Position numbers and translations under genes: made by a program. DNA of 64,000 nucleotides from an uncultured cyanobacterium. GTDB taxonomy: Bacteria > Cyanobacteriota > Cyanobacteriia > Cyanobacteriales > Nostocaceae. Of the stretch, positions 17,506 to 26,531 are shown one piece after another. The stretch covers positions 1 through 64,000 of the forward strand of contig CAINGU010000063.1 of NCBI GenBank assembly GCA_903848645.1, read 5' to 3'. The stretch's first letter is position 1. Every line of letters begins with the position of its first letter. Below the pieces are notes generated by a model. It worked only from the letters and a program-made list of their open reading frames with translations. It had not been told where the DNA came from and did not search any database.

Positions 17506-19596
17506 ATGGAAGAATACTTACGATATTGGATTATCCTCAAGCGTCGGTGGTTGCCTGTTTCCATCGTTTTCTTGACTCTGTTGGGCTTGAGTATTGTTAA
17601 AACCGTACTAGAAACACCTATTTATCAAGCATCTGGTCAGTTAGTGCTGAAAAAGAATTCCACCTCTTCACTAACAGGGGTAGGTAGCCAATTAGGACAA
17701 CTGGAAAGTTCAGTCACAGGTAGACCGGTGGGAACGGAAGTAGCAATATTACGTTCCCTACCTATAGCTACCAGAACTATTAATAGCCTCAAACTCAACT
17801 TAAACCCTTTCGTTTTTTTAAAAGATTTAGAGGTCAAGAATATAGAAAATACAGATATTCTGGAAGTAAATTATATAAGTACAAATCCTGGAGAAGCGGC
17901 TAAAATTGTTAATTCTCTCATGAAAATCTATATAGAGAATGATATTAATGCCAACCGAATGCAAACCAAGTCTGCGAGGGACTTTATCGCTCAACAACTG
18001 CCAAAAAGAAAAGCTGCATTGCAAGCTGCGGAAAAAAGACTGCAAGTTTTCAAACAGCAAAACAGAGTATTAGACCTAAAAGCAGAAGCCGCATCCACTG
18101 TCAGTATTTTAACAGATTTAGATAGACAAGTAGCGGCAACCAGGTCAGAATTATCAGCACAAACAGCAAGAAAGGAATCAATTCGGGAATTGTTTGGCGT
18201 AACTTCACAGCAAGCTGTAATTTCTGGTTTTGTAGGTGAGTCACCCAATGTTACCCCAGTTCTCCAACAGTTACAAGATGCCCAACAAAAACTCGCAGTC
18301 TTAAAATTGCGCTTAACTGATACCCATCCAAGCATAGTTAATCTCAAGGAAGAAGTAGCAGTTCTTAACACAGAACTTAAGAGCCGTATCGAAAAAAGTT
18401 TTATTGGTAATGTCGGGCGCTTAAATAAAATCCGTGAAGCAAAAGATATCATTCAACTACGTGGTCTAGGTTTACAACAAGGTATTCTCAGTAATTATGC
18501 TAGTGCTGAATCGGAACGATTAAGCTTACAGGTGCGGTTGAAGGCTTTGGCTGGTGTGATTCAATCTTATCGAGAAAGGGCTGGATCATTACCACAACTT
18601 GAATTACAACAACGCCAGTTAGAACGGGAAATCAATGCCAGTGATACTAGCTATCAAAATCTTTTGGCTAGGTATCAGGATTTGCAAGTAGCCGAAAATA
18701 TGCAAGTCAGTAATGCCGTAATCATTACACCTGCCTTTATTCCCGGCGTACCAATTAAGAGCCGTCAGTATATTAATTTACTGCAAGGATTGATTGGTGG
18801 GCTGTTACTGGGTGCGGCTACAGCCTTTGTTCTAGAAAAAATGGACAAAACGATCAAAACAACTAAATCTGCTCAAGATTTACTGGGATATAAGCTACTG
18901 GCCTACATTCCCCAGTTTAGTAATGATGGGGAAATTCCCGATGTAATTGTGAGAAATAAACCCGAATCTCCTGTCAGTGAAGCTTTTCGGATGTTGCAAA
19001 CCAATTTGAGATATTTTAATTCTGACCAATCTATCAAAGTCATTGTGATATCAAGTGCCGCACCCAAAGAAGGTAAATCAACAATTGCCGCTAATTTAGC
19101 CTTTTCAATATCACAAATAGGACGGAGAGTGTTGTTGGTAGATGCAGATTTGCGAAACCCCAGTCAAGATAAAATTTGGGAAGTTACCAATGAACTTGGT
19201 TTAAGTAATGTAATTAGAGATCAATTGAATTTAGATAATGCCGTGACGGAAATTGTTCCTAATTTTTATTTGATGACTGTTGGTGAACAAATGAATAATC
19301 CATCTACCCTCATTGATTCTAGTCAAATGGCTGTATTTGTCGCCCAAGCTGCCCAAAAATATGATTTTGTCGTCATAGATACACCACCCTTGACAGTTGC
19401 TGCTGATGCCACTATTTTAGGCAAATTGGCAACTGGAATTTTGTTTGTTGTCCGACCAGGAGTAGCTGATACTAATAGTATTTCTATTGCTAAGGATTTG
19501 TTAGAGAAAGCCAACCAAAATGTTTTAGGTGTGACAATGAATGGTATTAGCGCCAAGCAGCAATATTATGATTATGCTGGAAGTGAGGTTAATTAG
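17506..19596 (+). CDS. Wzc-like polysaccharide co-polymerase / bacterial tyrosine kinase
   Basis: The protein (696 residues from ATG 17506; a TTG at 17482 is possible) has a Wzz domain with membrane helices near residues 17-37 and 421-445, flanking a long periplasmic coiled coil. The cytoplasmic BY-kinase domain has Walker A APKEGKST (about 517), Walker A' RVLLVDADLRNP and Walker B DFVVIDTPP. A short tyrosine cluster (QQYYDY) at the C-terminus is the likely autophosphorylation site. It controls chain length and export in Wzy-dependent polysaccharide synthesis. It is divergent from the PEP-CTERM gene. Confidence 0.9.
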   Translation: MEEYLRYWIILKRRWLPVSIVFLTLLGLSIVKTVLETPIYQASGQLVLKKNSTSSLTGVGSQLGQLESSVTGRPVGTEVAILRSLPIATRTINSLKLNLNPFVFLKDLEVKNIENTDILEVNYISTNPGEAAKIVNSLMKIYIENDINANRMQTKSARDFIAQQLPKRKAALQAAEKRLQVFKQQNRVLDLKAEAASTVSILTDLDRQVAATRSELSAQTARKESIRELFGVTSQQAVISGFVGESPNVTPVLQQLQDAQQKLAVLKLRLTDTHPSIVNLKEEVAVLNTELKSRIEKSFIGNVGRLNKIREAKDIIQLRGLGLQQGILSNYASAESERLSLQVRLKALAGVIQSYRERAGSLPQLELQQRQLEREINASDTSYQNLLARYQDLQVAENMQVSNAVIITPAFIPGVPIKSRQYINLLQGLIGGLLLGAATAFVLEKMDKTIKTTKSAQDLLGYKLLAYIPQFSNDGEIPDVIVRNKPESPVSEAFRMLQTNLRYFNSDQSIKVIVISSAAPKEGKSTIAANLAFSISQIGRRVLLVDADLRNPSQDKIWEVTNELGLSNVIRDQLNLDNAVTEIVPNFYLMTVGEQMNNPSTLIDSSQMAVFVAQAAQKYDFVVIDTPPLTVAADATILGKLATGILFVVRPGVADTNSISIAKDLLEKANQNVLGVTMNGISAKQQYYDYAGSEVN

Positions 19597-19836
19597 GGTT
19601 ACAGGGAACAGGGAAGAGGGAACGACAAACCCGCCCAGAAATGAATTTCTGGGCTAATAAGCAAAGTTTACTAAAGTAAACTGGGGGATTTTTAGTCATC
19701 TTTAGATGACTTTTGCTATGAGACTGGGAATATGGCTTACGCCACGCTACGCTATCATTCCCAGTCGGGCTATGGGTTTTAGGTTAAGTTGACACCAATG
19801 AGCATTTTCTCAACGAGTGAATTTAATTTTGTCTGA
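19597..19836. repeat. Repeat-filled spacer between convergent genes
   Basis: No gene is visible. The spacer holds GGGAACA-type heptamers (about 19606-19622), a palindrome AGTTTACTAAAGTAAACT near 19670, and inverted copies of GACTGGGAAT/ATTCCCAGTC (about 19724 and 19757). The latter flank GGCTTACGCCACGCTACGC, a block with relatives near 13614 and 15694. These are Nostocales-type interspersed repeats. Hairpins here could end transcription from both sides. Confidence 0.6.
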
Positions 19837-21018
19837 CTATTTAACCTGCTGATAAATTGTAATAATTTGTTCACCTAAACGTTGGTGACTAAAATTATTT
19901 GTAGCTGTTTTTCTGGCATTTGCTGAGAGAAATTGGCGTTTTTCTGGGTTGTCAAGTAAATCTAGAATAGCTGCTGCTAGGGCTTTTGGTTCTCCTGGTG
20001 GTACACCAATTGCATCATAATTATGGGTGAATAACTCAGCCGCACCACCAGCTTGAGATACTATCACTGGTTTACCACAAGCCATTGCTTCTACTATTGC
20101 TAAACCAAAGGGTTCAGGTTGGGTACTGGCATGAATGACGATATCCAAATCACGGTAAACTTGAACTATATCTTCCTGAAAACCGAGAAAATCAACTTTG
20201 TCTGCAATCTCTAAATATGCGGCTTTATCTTTTAATTCCTGTTCGGAAAATTGAGAACCGCGAGTTTTATAAATTGCTCCACCAACTATCCAAAACCGCA
20301 CATTTAAATCAGGATGGGTTTTGATAATTTCTGCTGCTGCTGCTAAGAAAATATCATGACCTTTCCACCGGGCAAAAGTCGCAACCAATCCTATTTTTAA
20401 GAAAGTATCGGGAGGTGAAGCTAGGGGAGAGAAATAATTAATATCAATGGCATTATAAACTATTTTTATTGGTAATTTAGGTAATGTACTTTTCGCATCT
20501 TTGGCTACAGCTTCAGAAATAGCAATTCCCATTTTAGCCTGATAGCTGAAAAGTTTTAAAACCTGTGCCATGAAGGGACGTGAACCATAGAAATCATGGA
20601 TATGCCAAATAACTGGTGTATCCTTGATTCTGGCTAATGCTATGAGTAAATGAGTTTTAATTCCGTGGGAGTGAATTAAATCTGGTTGGAGTTCCCGGAG
20701 CGATCGCTGAAATTCTCGCAGATATTTGCCGATATGGGGTAAAATTGTGACTAGTCTGAATAATAATATTAATCTCATTACAGCCTGATTACTACCTTTA
20801 AAAGCACTGTCACCCAGTTGGTTTAATTCTTCTGGTAATTTTACTAATTTTACTGATACACCCAATTTTGTCGCTTCCTCTATCAATGGTCCATCAGTCC
20901 CGACAATCAGGAAGAGTTGGATATTTGGCTTTGTATTCAAAAGTGCAGCTATCATAGTTAATAAAACTCTCTCAGCACCACCAATTACTCCTACAGGGTT
21001 GACAAATACAATTTTCAT
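19837..21018 (-). CDS. GT4-family glycosyltransferase
   Basis: A 393-residue GT-B enzyme. KIVFVNPVGVIGGAERVLLT is the acceptor-domain glycine loop, IHSHGIKTHLLIALA and VIWHIHDFYG follow, VATFARWKGHDIFLAAA opens the donor domain, and the E-x7-E motif is in PEPFGLAIVEAMACGKPVI, then GGAAELF. Its ATG (21016-21018) is immediately adjacent to a repeat element (21019-21257) that therefore supplies its ribosome-binding region. It is probably cotranscribed with the next upstream glycosyltransferase (21259-22389). Confidence 0.85.
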   Translation of the reverse strand: MKIVFVNPVGVIGGAERVLLTMIAALLNTKPNIQLFLIVGTDGPLIEEATKLGVSVKLVKLPEELNQLGDSAFKGSNQAVMRLILLFRLVTILPHIGKYLREFQRSLRELQPDLIHSHGIKTHLLIALARIKDTPVIWHIHDFYGSRPFMAQVLKLFSYQAKMGIAISEAVAKDAKSTLPKLPIKIVYNAIDINYFSPLASPPDTFLKIGLVATFARWKGHDIFLAAAAEIIKTHPDLNVRFWIVGGAIYKTRGSQFSEQELKDKAAYLEIADKVDFLGFQEDIVQVYRDLDIVIHASTQPEPFGLAIVEAMACGKPVIVSQAGGAAELFTHNYDAIGVPPGEPKALAAAILDLLDNPEKRQFLSANARKTATNNFSHQRLGEQIITIYQQVK

Positions 21019-21257
21019 ATATAGGATTCCTATTTGATTGTTGAACTATACGTAGGGTGGGCATTGCCCACCGGAGTCCGGTTGTCGGAGTCCGGTTGTC
21101 GGAGTCCGGTTGTGGTGGGCATTGCCCACCGGAGTCCGGTTGTCGGAGTTCGGTTGTGGTGGGCATTGCCCACCGGAGTCCGGTTGTCGGAGTCCGGTTG
21201 TGGTGGGCATTGCCCACCCTACTTAATATTTTCAGGAATCATAAATGATTGCTATAT
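21019..21257. repeat. MITE-like element with tandem palindrome array (element A)
   Basis: It fills the entire gap between two glycosyltransferase genes. Related ends (ATATAGGATTCCTATTTGA on the left; the reverse complement of ATATAGCAATCATTTATGA on the right) enclose 21052-21222. That core holds four copies of the palindrome GGTGGGCATTGCCCACC separated by three, two and two copies of GGAGTCCGGTTGT(C). The same ends and palindrome occur once at 44814-44940. Apparent open frames inside it are products of the repeat. Confidence 0.75.
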
Positions 21258-21258
21258 T

Positions 21259-22389
21259 TTAAATATGTGCTAATCTTAAATAAGATTGGGCAATAATCTC
21301 AGCATGATTAGACCAAGAATATTTTTGAGCTTGATGCAAACGCAGATTTAGATGAGGGGCAGTAATTGGATTTGCTAATACTTGTTCTATTGTTTGCACC
21401 CAAGCTGATATATCTGTAATTGAACAATACATAACAGCTTCTCCACCTACTTCCCGCAATACAGGAATATCACTAGCAACTACTATACCTCCACAAGCTA
21501 AAGCTTCAATCACAGGTAATCCAAAACCCTCGGCTTCACTAGTTAATAACACGGCGGATGCTTGTTGGTAAAGAGCCGCAATAGTTGCACGTTGCAAATC
21601 TTGAAGATGAATAATTGCATCACCAATATTCAACTGCGTAATTTGCTGTTGTTGGTTTGGTGTCCAGTCACCGCTAACTTTAACAAGTTGTAACTCTGGA
21701 TAAATCTTGCGGACTTGTGCAAATACTTCTAATAGAATATCTATCCGTTTGCGGGGAATACAGCTACCAACGTGGAGTAGAAAAGGTTGTTTAGGTATCT
21801 GCGGTAATAATATATCTAAGTCAGAATTCATACTAAACTCTGGGGCGATACCCAAGGGCGCATGGACTAAGCGCGATGGTTCTACCAGTTGGTAATGCTC
21901 AATTTGTTTTCTCACTTCTGCGGTAGAATAAAATACCAGGCTGCATGATTGCAAACCGTGTAAAATTCTCCGAGACATGGCTTGATACCAGCCTGGACGA
22001 GGCTCTTTTCCTGGTTCTACAAGAGAGCGAAAGGCATCAATATCATGACAATATACTCCCGTCCGTTCTGGCGGTAAAACATGGGCTAAATGGGCGTAGG
22101 AGTGGTCAGCAATGTGATAAAAATCGAAATCTGTTACCAGTTGTTTGAGATATTGGGGATAGTCCCAAAAGCGGTTAAGTAAGCGATCGCTATTATAAGC
22201 AAATTGCTTTTTACCAAATTGAGGAATTTGTTGAAACCGTCTATTAAATATTGGACAAATTTGGCTAGTTTGAATAGATGCAGAGTGTTCAGATTGCAAC
22301 TGTTTTAGTAACATCTGAGCGCATAAATCCATGCTAGGCCAGTTCTCTTCTGGGTAATCGCAGATAATGGCAAGACGCATTGAAGTCAT
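21259..22389 (-). CDS. GT4-family glycosyltransferase
   Basis: A 376-residue GT-B enzyme with a C-terminal donor domain: FLLHVGSCIPRKRIDILLEVF, ATIAALYQQASAVLLTSEAEGFGLPVIEAL (E-x7-E) and CGGIVVASDIPVLREVGGEA. The N-terminal region starts MRLAIICDYPEENW (residue 4). The stop codon touches repeat element A. It is read away from the gene at 22482, with about 90 bases between the starts that must hold both promoters. Confidence 0.85.
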   Translation of the reverse strand: MTSMRLAIICDYPEENWPSMDLCAQMLLKQLQSEHSASIQTSQICPIFNRRFQQIPQFGKKQFAYNSDRLLNRFWDYPQYLKQLVTDFDFYHIADHSYAHLAHVLPPERTGVYCHDIDAFRSLVEPGKEPRPGWYQAMSRRILHGLQSCSLVFYSTAEVRKQIEHYQLVEPSRLVHAPLGIAPEFSMNSDLDILLPQIPKQPFLLHVGSCIPRKRIDILLEVFAQVRKIYPELQLVKVSGDWTPNQQQQITQLNIGDAIIHLQDLQRATIAALYQQASAVLLTSEAEGFGLPVIEALACGGIVVASDIPVLREVGGEAVMYCSITDISAWVQTIEQVLANPITAPHLNLRLHQAQKYSWSNHAEIIAQSYLRLAHI

Positions 22390-22481
22390 GTTATTAATTG
22401 TAATTTTCTCCAGTATCTAATATGCCCCACCATCTAATATACTAAGTGATTTATGAACATCTTATGATGAGTTACGGAAAT

Positions 22482-23570
22482 ATGAAAATTACTGCTATTG
22501 TTCCTCGTCTACCCCCTGCTGTTGATGGAGTGGGAGATTATGGGTTAAATTTAGCTCAACAAATGCGTCAAGATTTTGGTATCATCACCAATTTTGTGAT
22601 TGGAGATGCAAATTGGTCTGGAGAAGCTATTATAGAAGGATTTGCAGTTAAACAGGTGGCAGATTGCTCACGGACTGCTTTATTAGAATTATTACTTAAT
22701 CAAGATGATATAAAACAGACTTTGCTATTGCATTATGTGGGCTATGGTTACGCAAAGCGAGGCTGTCCTGTGTGGTTAGTAGAAGCTTTAGAACAGTTGC
22801 GAAAAGGGGGAAATAACCGCCGTTTGGTGACAATGTTTCACGAAATTTATGCTTTTGGTCCAATTTGGAATAGCCAGTTTTGGACATCACCACTCCAAAG
22901 AAATTTAGCGACTCGGTTGATTAAATTGAGCGATCGCTGTTTAACTAGCAAAGAAGGATATGCTGATATTATCCGAAAATTTAGTCAAGGAAAACATTCT
23001 GATATTCCCACCTTACCAGTATTTTCTAATGTCGGTGAACCAAAAAATCTCACCCCTTTGTCAGCACGACAGCGGCGTTTGATAATATTTGGTGGTACAG
23101 TCCCACGTTCTCGTGTTTATCAGCAATCTCTTTTAGCGTTACAGAGGACTTGTCAAGAATTAGAAATTGAGGAAATTTTGGATATTGGTTCTCCTCTCAA
23201 GTTTCAGATTCAGCCTATTAATGGAATTCCTGTTACCTGTTTGGGAATTAAATCCAGTCAAGAAATTAGTAATATATTATCTAATTCCTTAGTTGGTTTT
23301 TTCAATTATCCTACTGAATATTTGAGCAAATCAGGAGTTTTTGCTGCCTATTGTTCTCACAGATTGTTACCTATTGGTGTATGGGATGAAGGTAAAGATG
23401 GAGATGGTTTACAAGCTGGAAAGCATTACTGGCTGGCGGATAGAGATAGGTGCAATCTGGACTTATCAAAGGGACAGATAGTGGCGGATAATGCTTTTGC
23501 TTGGTATGAACAACATCAATTATCAGTGCAAGCCGTTACTTTTGCAACTTATTTAGGGTTTGCTGAATAA
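22482..23570 (+). CDS. Glycosyltransferase-like protein (GT-B, divergent)
   Basis: I start at MKITAIVPRLPPAVDGVGDYG (ATG 22482); frames from 22446 or 22464 add a tail without family support. The roughly 362 residues have the GT-B opening with the Gly-x-Gly-Asp-Tyr loop, TMFHEIYAFGPIWNS and RRLIIFGGTVPRS as donor-domain start. The usual E-x7-E is replaced by a region around YPTEYLSKSGVFAAYCSHRLLPI. It is related to glycosyltransferases of exopolysaccharide clusters, but catalytic assignment is less secure than for its neighbours. Confidence 0.65.
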   Translation: MKITAIVPRLPPAVDGVGDYGLNLAQQMRQDFGIITNFVIGDANWSGEAIIEGFAVKQVADCSRTALLELLLNQDDIKQTLLLHYVGYGYAKRGCPVWLVEALEQLRKGGNNRRLVTMFHEIYAFGPIWNSQFWTSPLQRNLATRLIKLSDRCLTSKEGYADIIRKFSQGKHSDIPTLPVFSNVGEPKNLTPLSARQRRLIIFGGTVPRSRVYQQSLLALQRTCQELEIEEILDIGSPLKFQIQPINGIPVTCLGIKSSQEISNILSNSLVGFFNYPTEYLSKSGVFAAYCSHRLLPIGVWDEGKDGDGLQAGKHYWLADRDRCNLDLSKGQIVADNAFAWYEQHQLSVQAVTFATYLGFAE

Positions 23571-23613
23571 GTTATTAACTTTATCGTGGGAAAATTGATT
23601 TATTGATTTTGAC

Positions 23614-23636
23614 CTGTTCCCTGTTCCCTGTTCCCT
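23614..23636. repeat. Heptamer tandem repeat (TGTTCCC)
   Basis: Three head-to-tail copies of TGTTCCC lie between the convergent glycosyltransferase and protease genes. The same heptamer, in either orientation, recurs near 19606, 35740 and 35885. It belongs to the short tandemly repeated heptamers of heterocystous cyanobacteria. Confidence 0.7.
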
Positions 23637-23665
23637 AAAACCTTGATAAATCAATAATTTCAGGG

Positions 23666-25057
23666 TTATGCAAAAAAGTTAAAATCCCCGTCAAAAAATG
23701 TCTGAAATTGGGAATCGGGAATTTTATTAGCGTAGCTTGGTGTCAGCACTATTTTGAATTTTGAATTTTCAATTGTTAATTTACTGACATTTTCCAACGA
23801 ATTGCTCATAGAGCTTAGTGTTTGTAATTTTAGATTAAAAGGAAGTTGTGATCCGATATTAATCATATTGAGCAATGACGGCGGAAAAAAAGAGTCTAGA
23901 GGGGGGAAAAGAGATGGCATTGTCAATCCCGGTTGTGAAGGTGTTGTCGGCTGTGGAGTATTAGTGCTATTTGCCGATGTACTGGTAATGATTTCGCGGA
24001 CTTGACTCTCTGTTAGGTGAGGGTTAGCACTGAGCATGAGAGCAACGACACCAGCAACGTGCGGGGTTGCCATGGAAGTGCCAGAGTAATTGGCATATTG
24101 ATTATTGGGTATTGTGGAGTAAACATCAACTCCTGGGGCAGTAACATAGGTGATTTCTTGAGAACCAGAACGGTTGGAAAAGTCCGCAAAGTTATTATTT
24201 TTATCTACTGCACCTACGGCAATTCCTGAATTATAGGCATAGCGGGCGGGATAGGATGGTACTGGGTCGCTATTATTACCTGCTGCCATGACAACAATTA
24301 CGCCTTTGCTGCTGGCATATTCAATAGCTGACTGGAGAGTATTATCAGGAGAATTACCTCCTAAACTGAGATTAATGACATTTGCACCATTATTAACCGC
24401 GTAATTGATTCCTTTGGCAATATTTGAGTCTGAACCTGAGCCATTTGCGTCTAGAACTTTGACTGGCATAATTTTGGAGTTATAGGCAATGCCAGTCACA
24501 CCAATACCATTATTTTCTCCGGCTATAGTTCCAGAAACATGAGTACCATGACCATTATTGTCTAAAACATTGTTATTGTTATCTACAAAGTTCCAACCAT
24601 GAACATCGTTAATATAGCCATTACCATCATTATCCTGTCCGTTACCAGCTATTTCTTTGCTATTAGTCCAAATATTATCTTTTAAGTCTTGATGGTTATA
24701 GTCTACGCCGGTATCTAGAACAGCAACAATAATTCCTTGGCCTGTATATCCATTATTCCATGCTGTTGGAGCTTTGATCAGATCCGCTCCCCAATTATTG
24801 CCACCCAATGCAGGAGCATCTGTATAGGGACTCTTACCAGCAGCTTTACTGACTGCTAATCCTGCATTCACTAAGCCATAACCATTATTTGAGTTATAAC
24901 TGCTATTACTGGCAATAGATTCGTTCATGGCAGAAGCACTATGACTACCCCAACTAATACTATTACTAGTAGGATCTTGAAAGGCATTGGTTGGGGAAAT
25001 AGCAGTATAATTGATTTCTTTTTGAGATGGGAAATTTTGAGAAATATCCAATGACAT
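23666..25057 (-). CDS. Subtilisin-like serine protease (peptidase S8)
   Basis: A 463-residue protein with a complete catalytic triad: Asp in VAVLDTGVDYNHQDL, His in NGHGTHVSGTIAG and Ser in GTSMATPHVAGVVALM, plus the oxyanion Asn in VMAAGNNS. Asp/Asn-rich loops (GNGQDNDGNGYIND) suggest calcium binding. The roughly 65 residues before the catalytic domain are Ser/Asn-rich. No Sec signal peptide is visible, so it is either cytoplasmic or exported by another route. The last 30 or so residues are encoded by low-complexity repeat DNA (see findings). It may act on surface or heterocyst proteins; the substrate is unknown. Confidence 0.85.
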   Translation of the reverse strand: MSLDISQNFPSQKEINYTAISPTNAFQDPTSNSISWGSHSASAMNESIASNSSYNSNNGYGLVNAGLAVSKAAGKSPYTDAPALGGNNWGADLIKAPTAWNNGYTGQGIIVAVLDTGVDYNHQDLKDNIWTNSKEIAGNGQDNDGNGYINDVHGWNFVDNNNNVLDNNGHGTHVSGTIAGENNGIGVTGIAYNSKIMPVKVLDANGSGSDSNIAKGINYAVNNGANVINLSLGGNSPDNTLQSAIEYASSKGVIVVMAAGNNSDPVPSYPARYAYNSGIAVGAVDKNNNFADFSNRSGSQEITYVTAPGVDVYSTIPNNQYANYSGTSMATPHVAGVVALMLSANPHLTESQVREIITSTSANSTNTPQPTTPSQPGLTMPSLFPPLDSFFPPSLLNMINIGSQLPFNLKLQTLSSMSNSLENVSKLTIENSKFKIVLTPSYANKIPDSQFQTFFDGDFNFFA

Positions 25058-25543
25058 AAGTATTTAAACTCCAAGAATAGCCATATTTTTTTTGACAAGC
25101 TAAATTTGTCAAAATCTGCAAATACAATAATTTGAAATTACGAGTTATTCACCTTTGTTAATTATTACTATGAATTGATAAGGCAAAAAGATATTTTAAT
25201 TACGAATAAACTAAGGTTTAATGAATGATATTAACCACAAGAATAAATGGAAATTTCATCACATATCAAAAATATGATTTCATCACAAAATCATGATTCT
25301 TTTATATAGCTGTATGTACTTGTATGAGATATAAAAATTAGGATAAATAACAAAATCCCCAACTTTTTGCAGAAGCTGGGGATAGGAAATAATTATGTTT
25401 TTATACCAAATTAAGATGAAGTTGCATAAGATTTCCAGAATAATTGACCGCAGATGTACGCAGATAAATACGGATGGAAAAACTGGCTTCTCTAGATTCT
25501 TGCTATTAACAAATATTCTGACTTCTGAATTCTTATGTATTGT
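25058..25543. other. AT-rich spacer without a gene
   Basis: No convincing open frame is present. The stretch contains the hairpin at 25355-25383 and, near 25442-25475, an interspersed repeat (CGCAGATGTACGCAGATAAA) related to the TTATCTGCGTT repeat at 60855. The upstream promoter of the protease gene should lie just right of 25057. Confidence 0.6.
25355..25383. terminator. Hairpin, possible terminator of the pentapeptide gene
   Basis: Arms ATCCCCAACTT and AAGCTGGGGAT pair with one mismatch around the loop TTTGCAG. It is about 160 bases past the stop of the gene at 25544 (minus strand). T runs are modest, so it may instead be one more interspersed palindrome. Confidence 0.35.
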
Positions 25544-26293
25544 TTAAATTGTCAACTTAGCTTCTCGTAAGTTTGCTCCTTCGAGAATTGCATCATTTAA
25601 AATCGCACCTTGTAAACTAGCTAAATATAGATTAGCTCGTTGTAAGTTAGCACCGAGAAGGTTAGCATTATCAAGGTTTGCCGCGCTAAGAATTGCACCG
25701 GATAAGTTAGCAAGATGGAGATTTGCACCTTCTAAGTTAGCAGCGGTGAGGATAGCTCCTTCTAGGTTAGCATTAGTAAGATTAGCGCCGGAAAGATTGG
25801 CTTGATAAAGGTTAATCTGTTTTAAATTAGCTCCCTGTAAGTTGATACCTCTCAAGTCTGTATAACTTAAATCAATTTGCTCATCTTTGGGATCTTTTGT
25901 GGTGTCTCTTCTGGCAATAACAGTGATAGCTGCTTGAATAAATGGGCTAATTTTGTCTGAGGAGTTAGTGGTTATTTCTTTTTTAGTAGCAGGTAAGGTA
26001 TTATTTCTAACAAGCTTGGTAAGCATATTCATAATTACCCAATGGTATTGGGGATTAATATCAGCAATATGCTCTAAATCGTGAATTGTATCTATGTTTG
26101 TATTCATGGGATATTGCTCCATGTCTTTGATGATTTTTGCTAAATAATTTTTAGGATCTTGATATGGTTGAGTGTGTTTTATTTTTTGCTGAATTTCAAT
26201 AATCTTAGGGATGATTTTGTTTTGCAAAATACTGTTGACAGGAATATTTATTTTTTGAAAAAAAATGCCAGCATTAAAAAATACTTTCGACAT
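25544..26293 (-). CDS. Pentapeptide-repeat protein
   Basis: I start at MSKVFFNAGIFF (ATG 26293), since upstream codons to 26353 look unstructured. The roughly 249-residue protein has an N-terminal helical part (about 1-130) and then at least 20 A-(N/D)-L-x-x repeats (GANLKQINLYQANLSGANLT...) that form a right-handed beta-helix. Such proteins are scaffold-like and abundant in cyanobacteria; few have known roles. The N-terminal segment (DTIHDLEHIADINPQYHWVI) occurs with pentapeptide repeats in related proteins. It stands alone on the minus strand. Confidence 0.85.
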   Translation of the reverse strand: MSKVFFNAGIFFQKINIPVNSILQNKIIPKIIEIQQKIKHTQPYQDPKNYLAKIIKDMEQYPMNTNIDTIHDLEHIADINPQYHWVIMNMLTKLVRNNTLPATKKEITTNSSDKISPFIQAAITVIARRDTTKDPKDEQIDLSYTDLRGINLQGANLKQINLYQANLSGANLTNANLEGAILTAANLEGANLHLANLSGAILSAANLDNANLLGANLQRANLYLASLQGAILNDAILEGANLREAKLTI

Positions 26294-26531
26294 AATGGAA
26301 ATACTGTTTTTGTAATTGTTTAATTTGAAGATGTAACTTATGAACGTAATCAATGTAAAATTAATCTACATTTCCATAAATTTAGAAGTTTTTAATGTAG
26401 ATGCTAATAATACACTTTTTACTGTTTATTAATACGTAATGATTAATGCAAATCCTGATAATATTCTGTATTTATCATCAATCATAGATATTTGTTTGTT
26501 ACTAACTTGATAATCAGGTTTTATTGAGGTT

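Noticed and set aside
17991-18452. 153-codon minus-strand frame inside the Wzc-like gene
   Set aside because: It is antisense to a well-supported domain and an artefact of codon bias.
21052-21222. Candidate CRISPR array
   Set aside because: Units are directly adjacent, with no unique spacers; it is a tandem/palindrome array.
20972-21273. Open frames on both strands across the tandem palindrome array
   Set aside because: They are translations of the GGAGTCCGGTTGT and GGTGGGC repeats, not genes.
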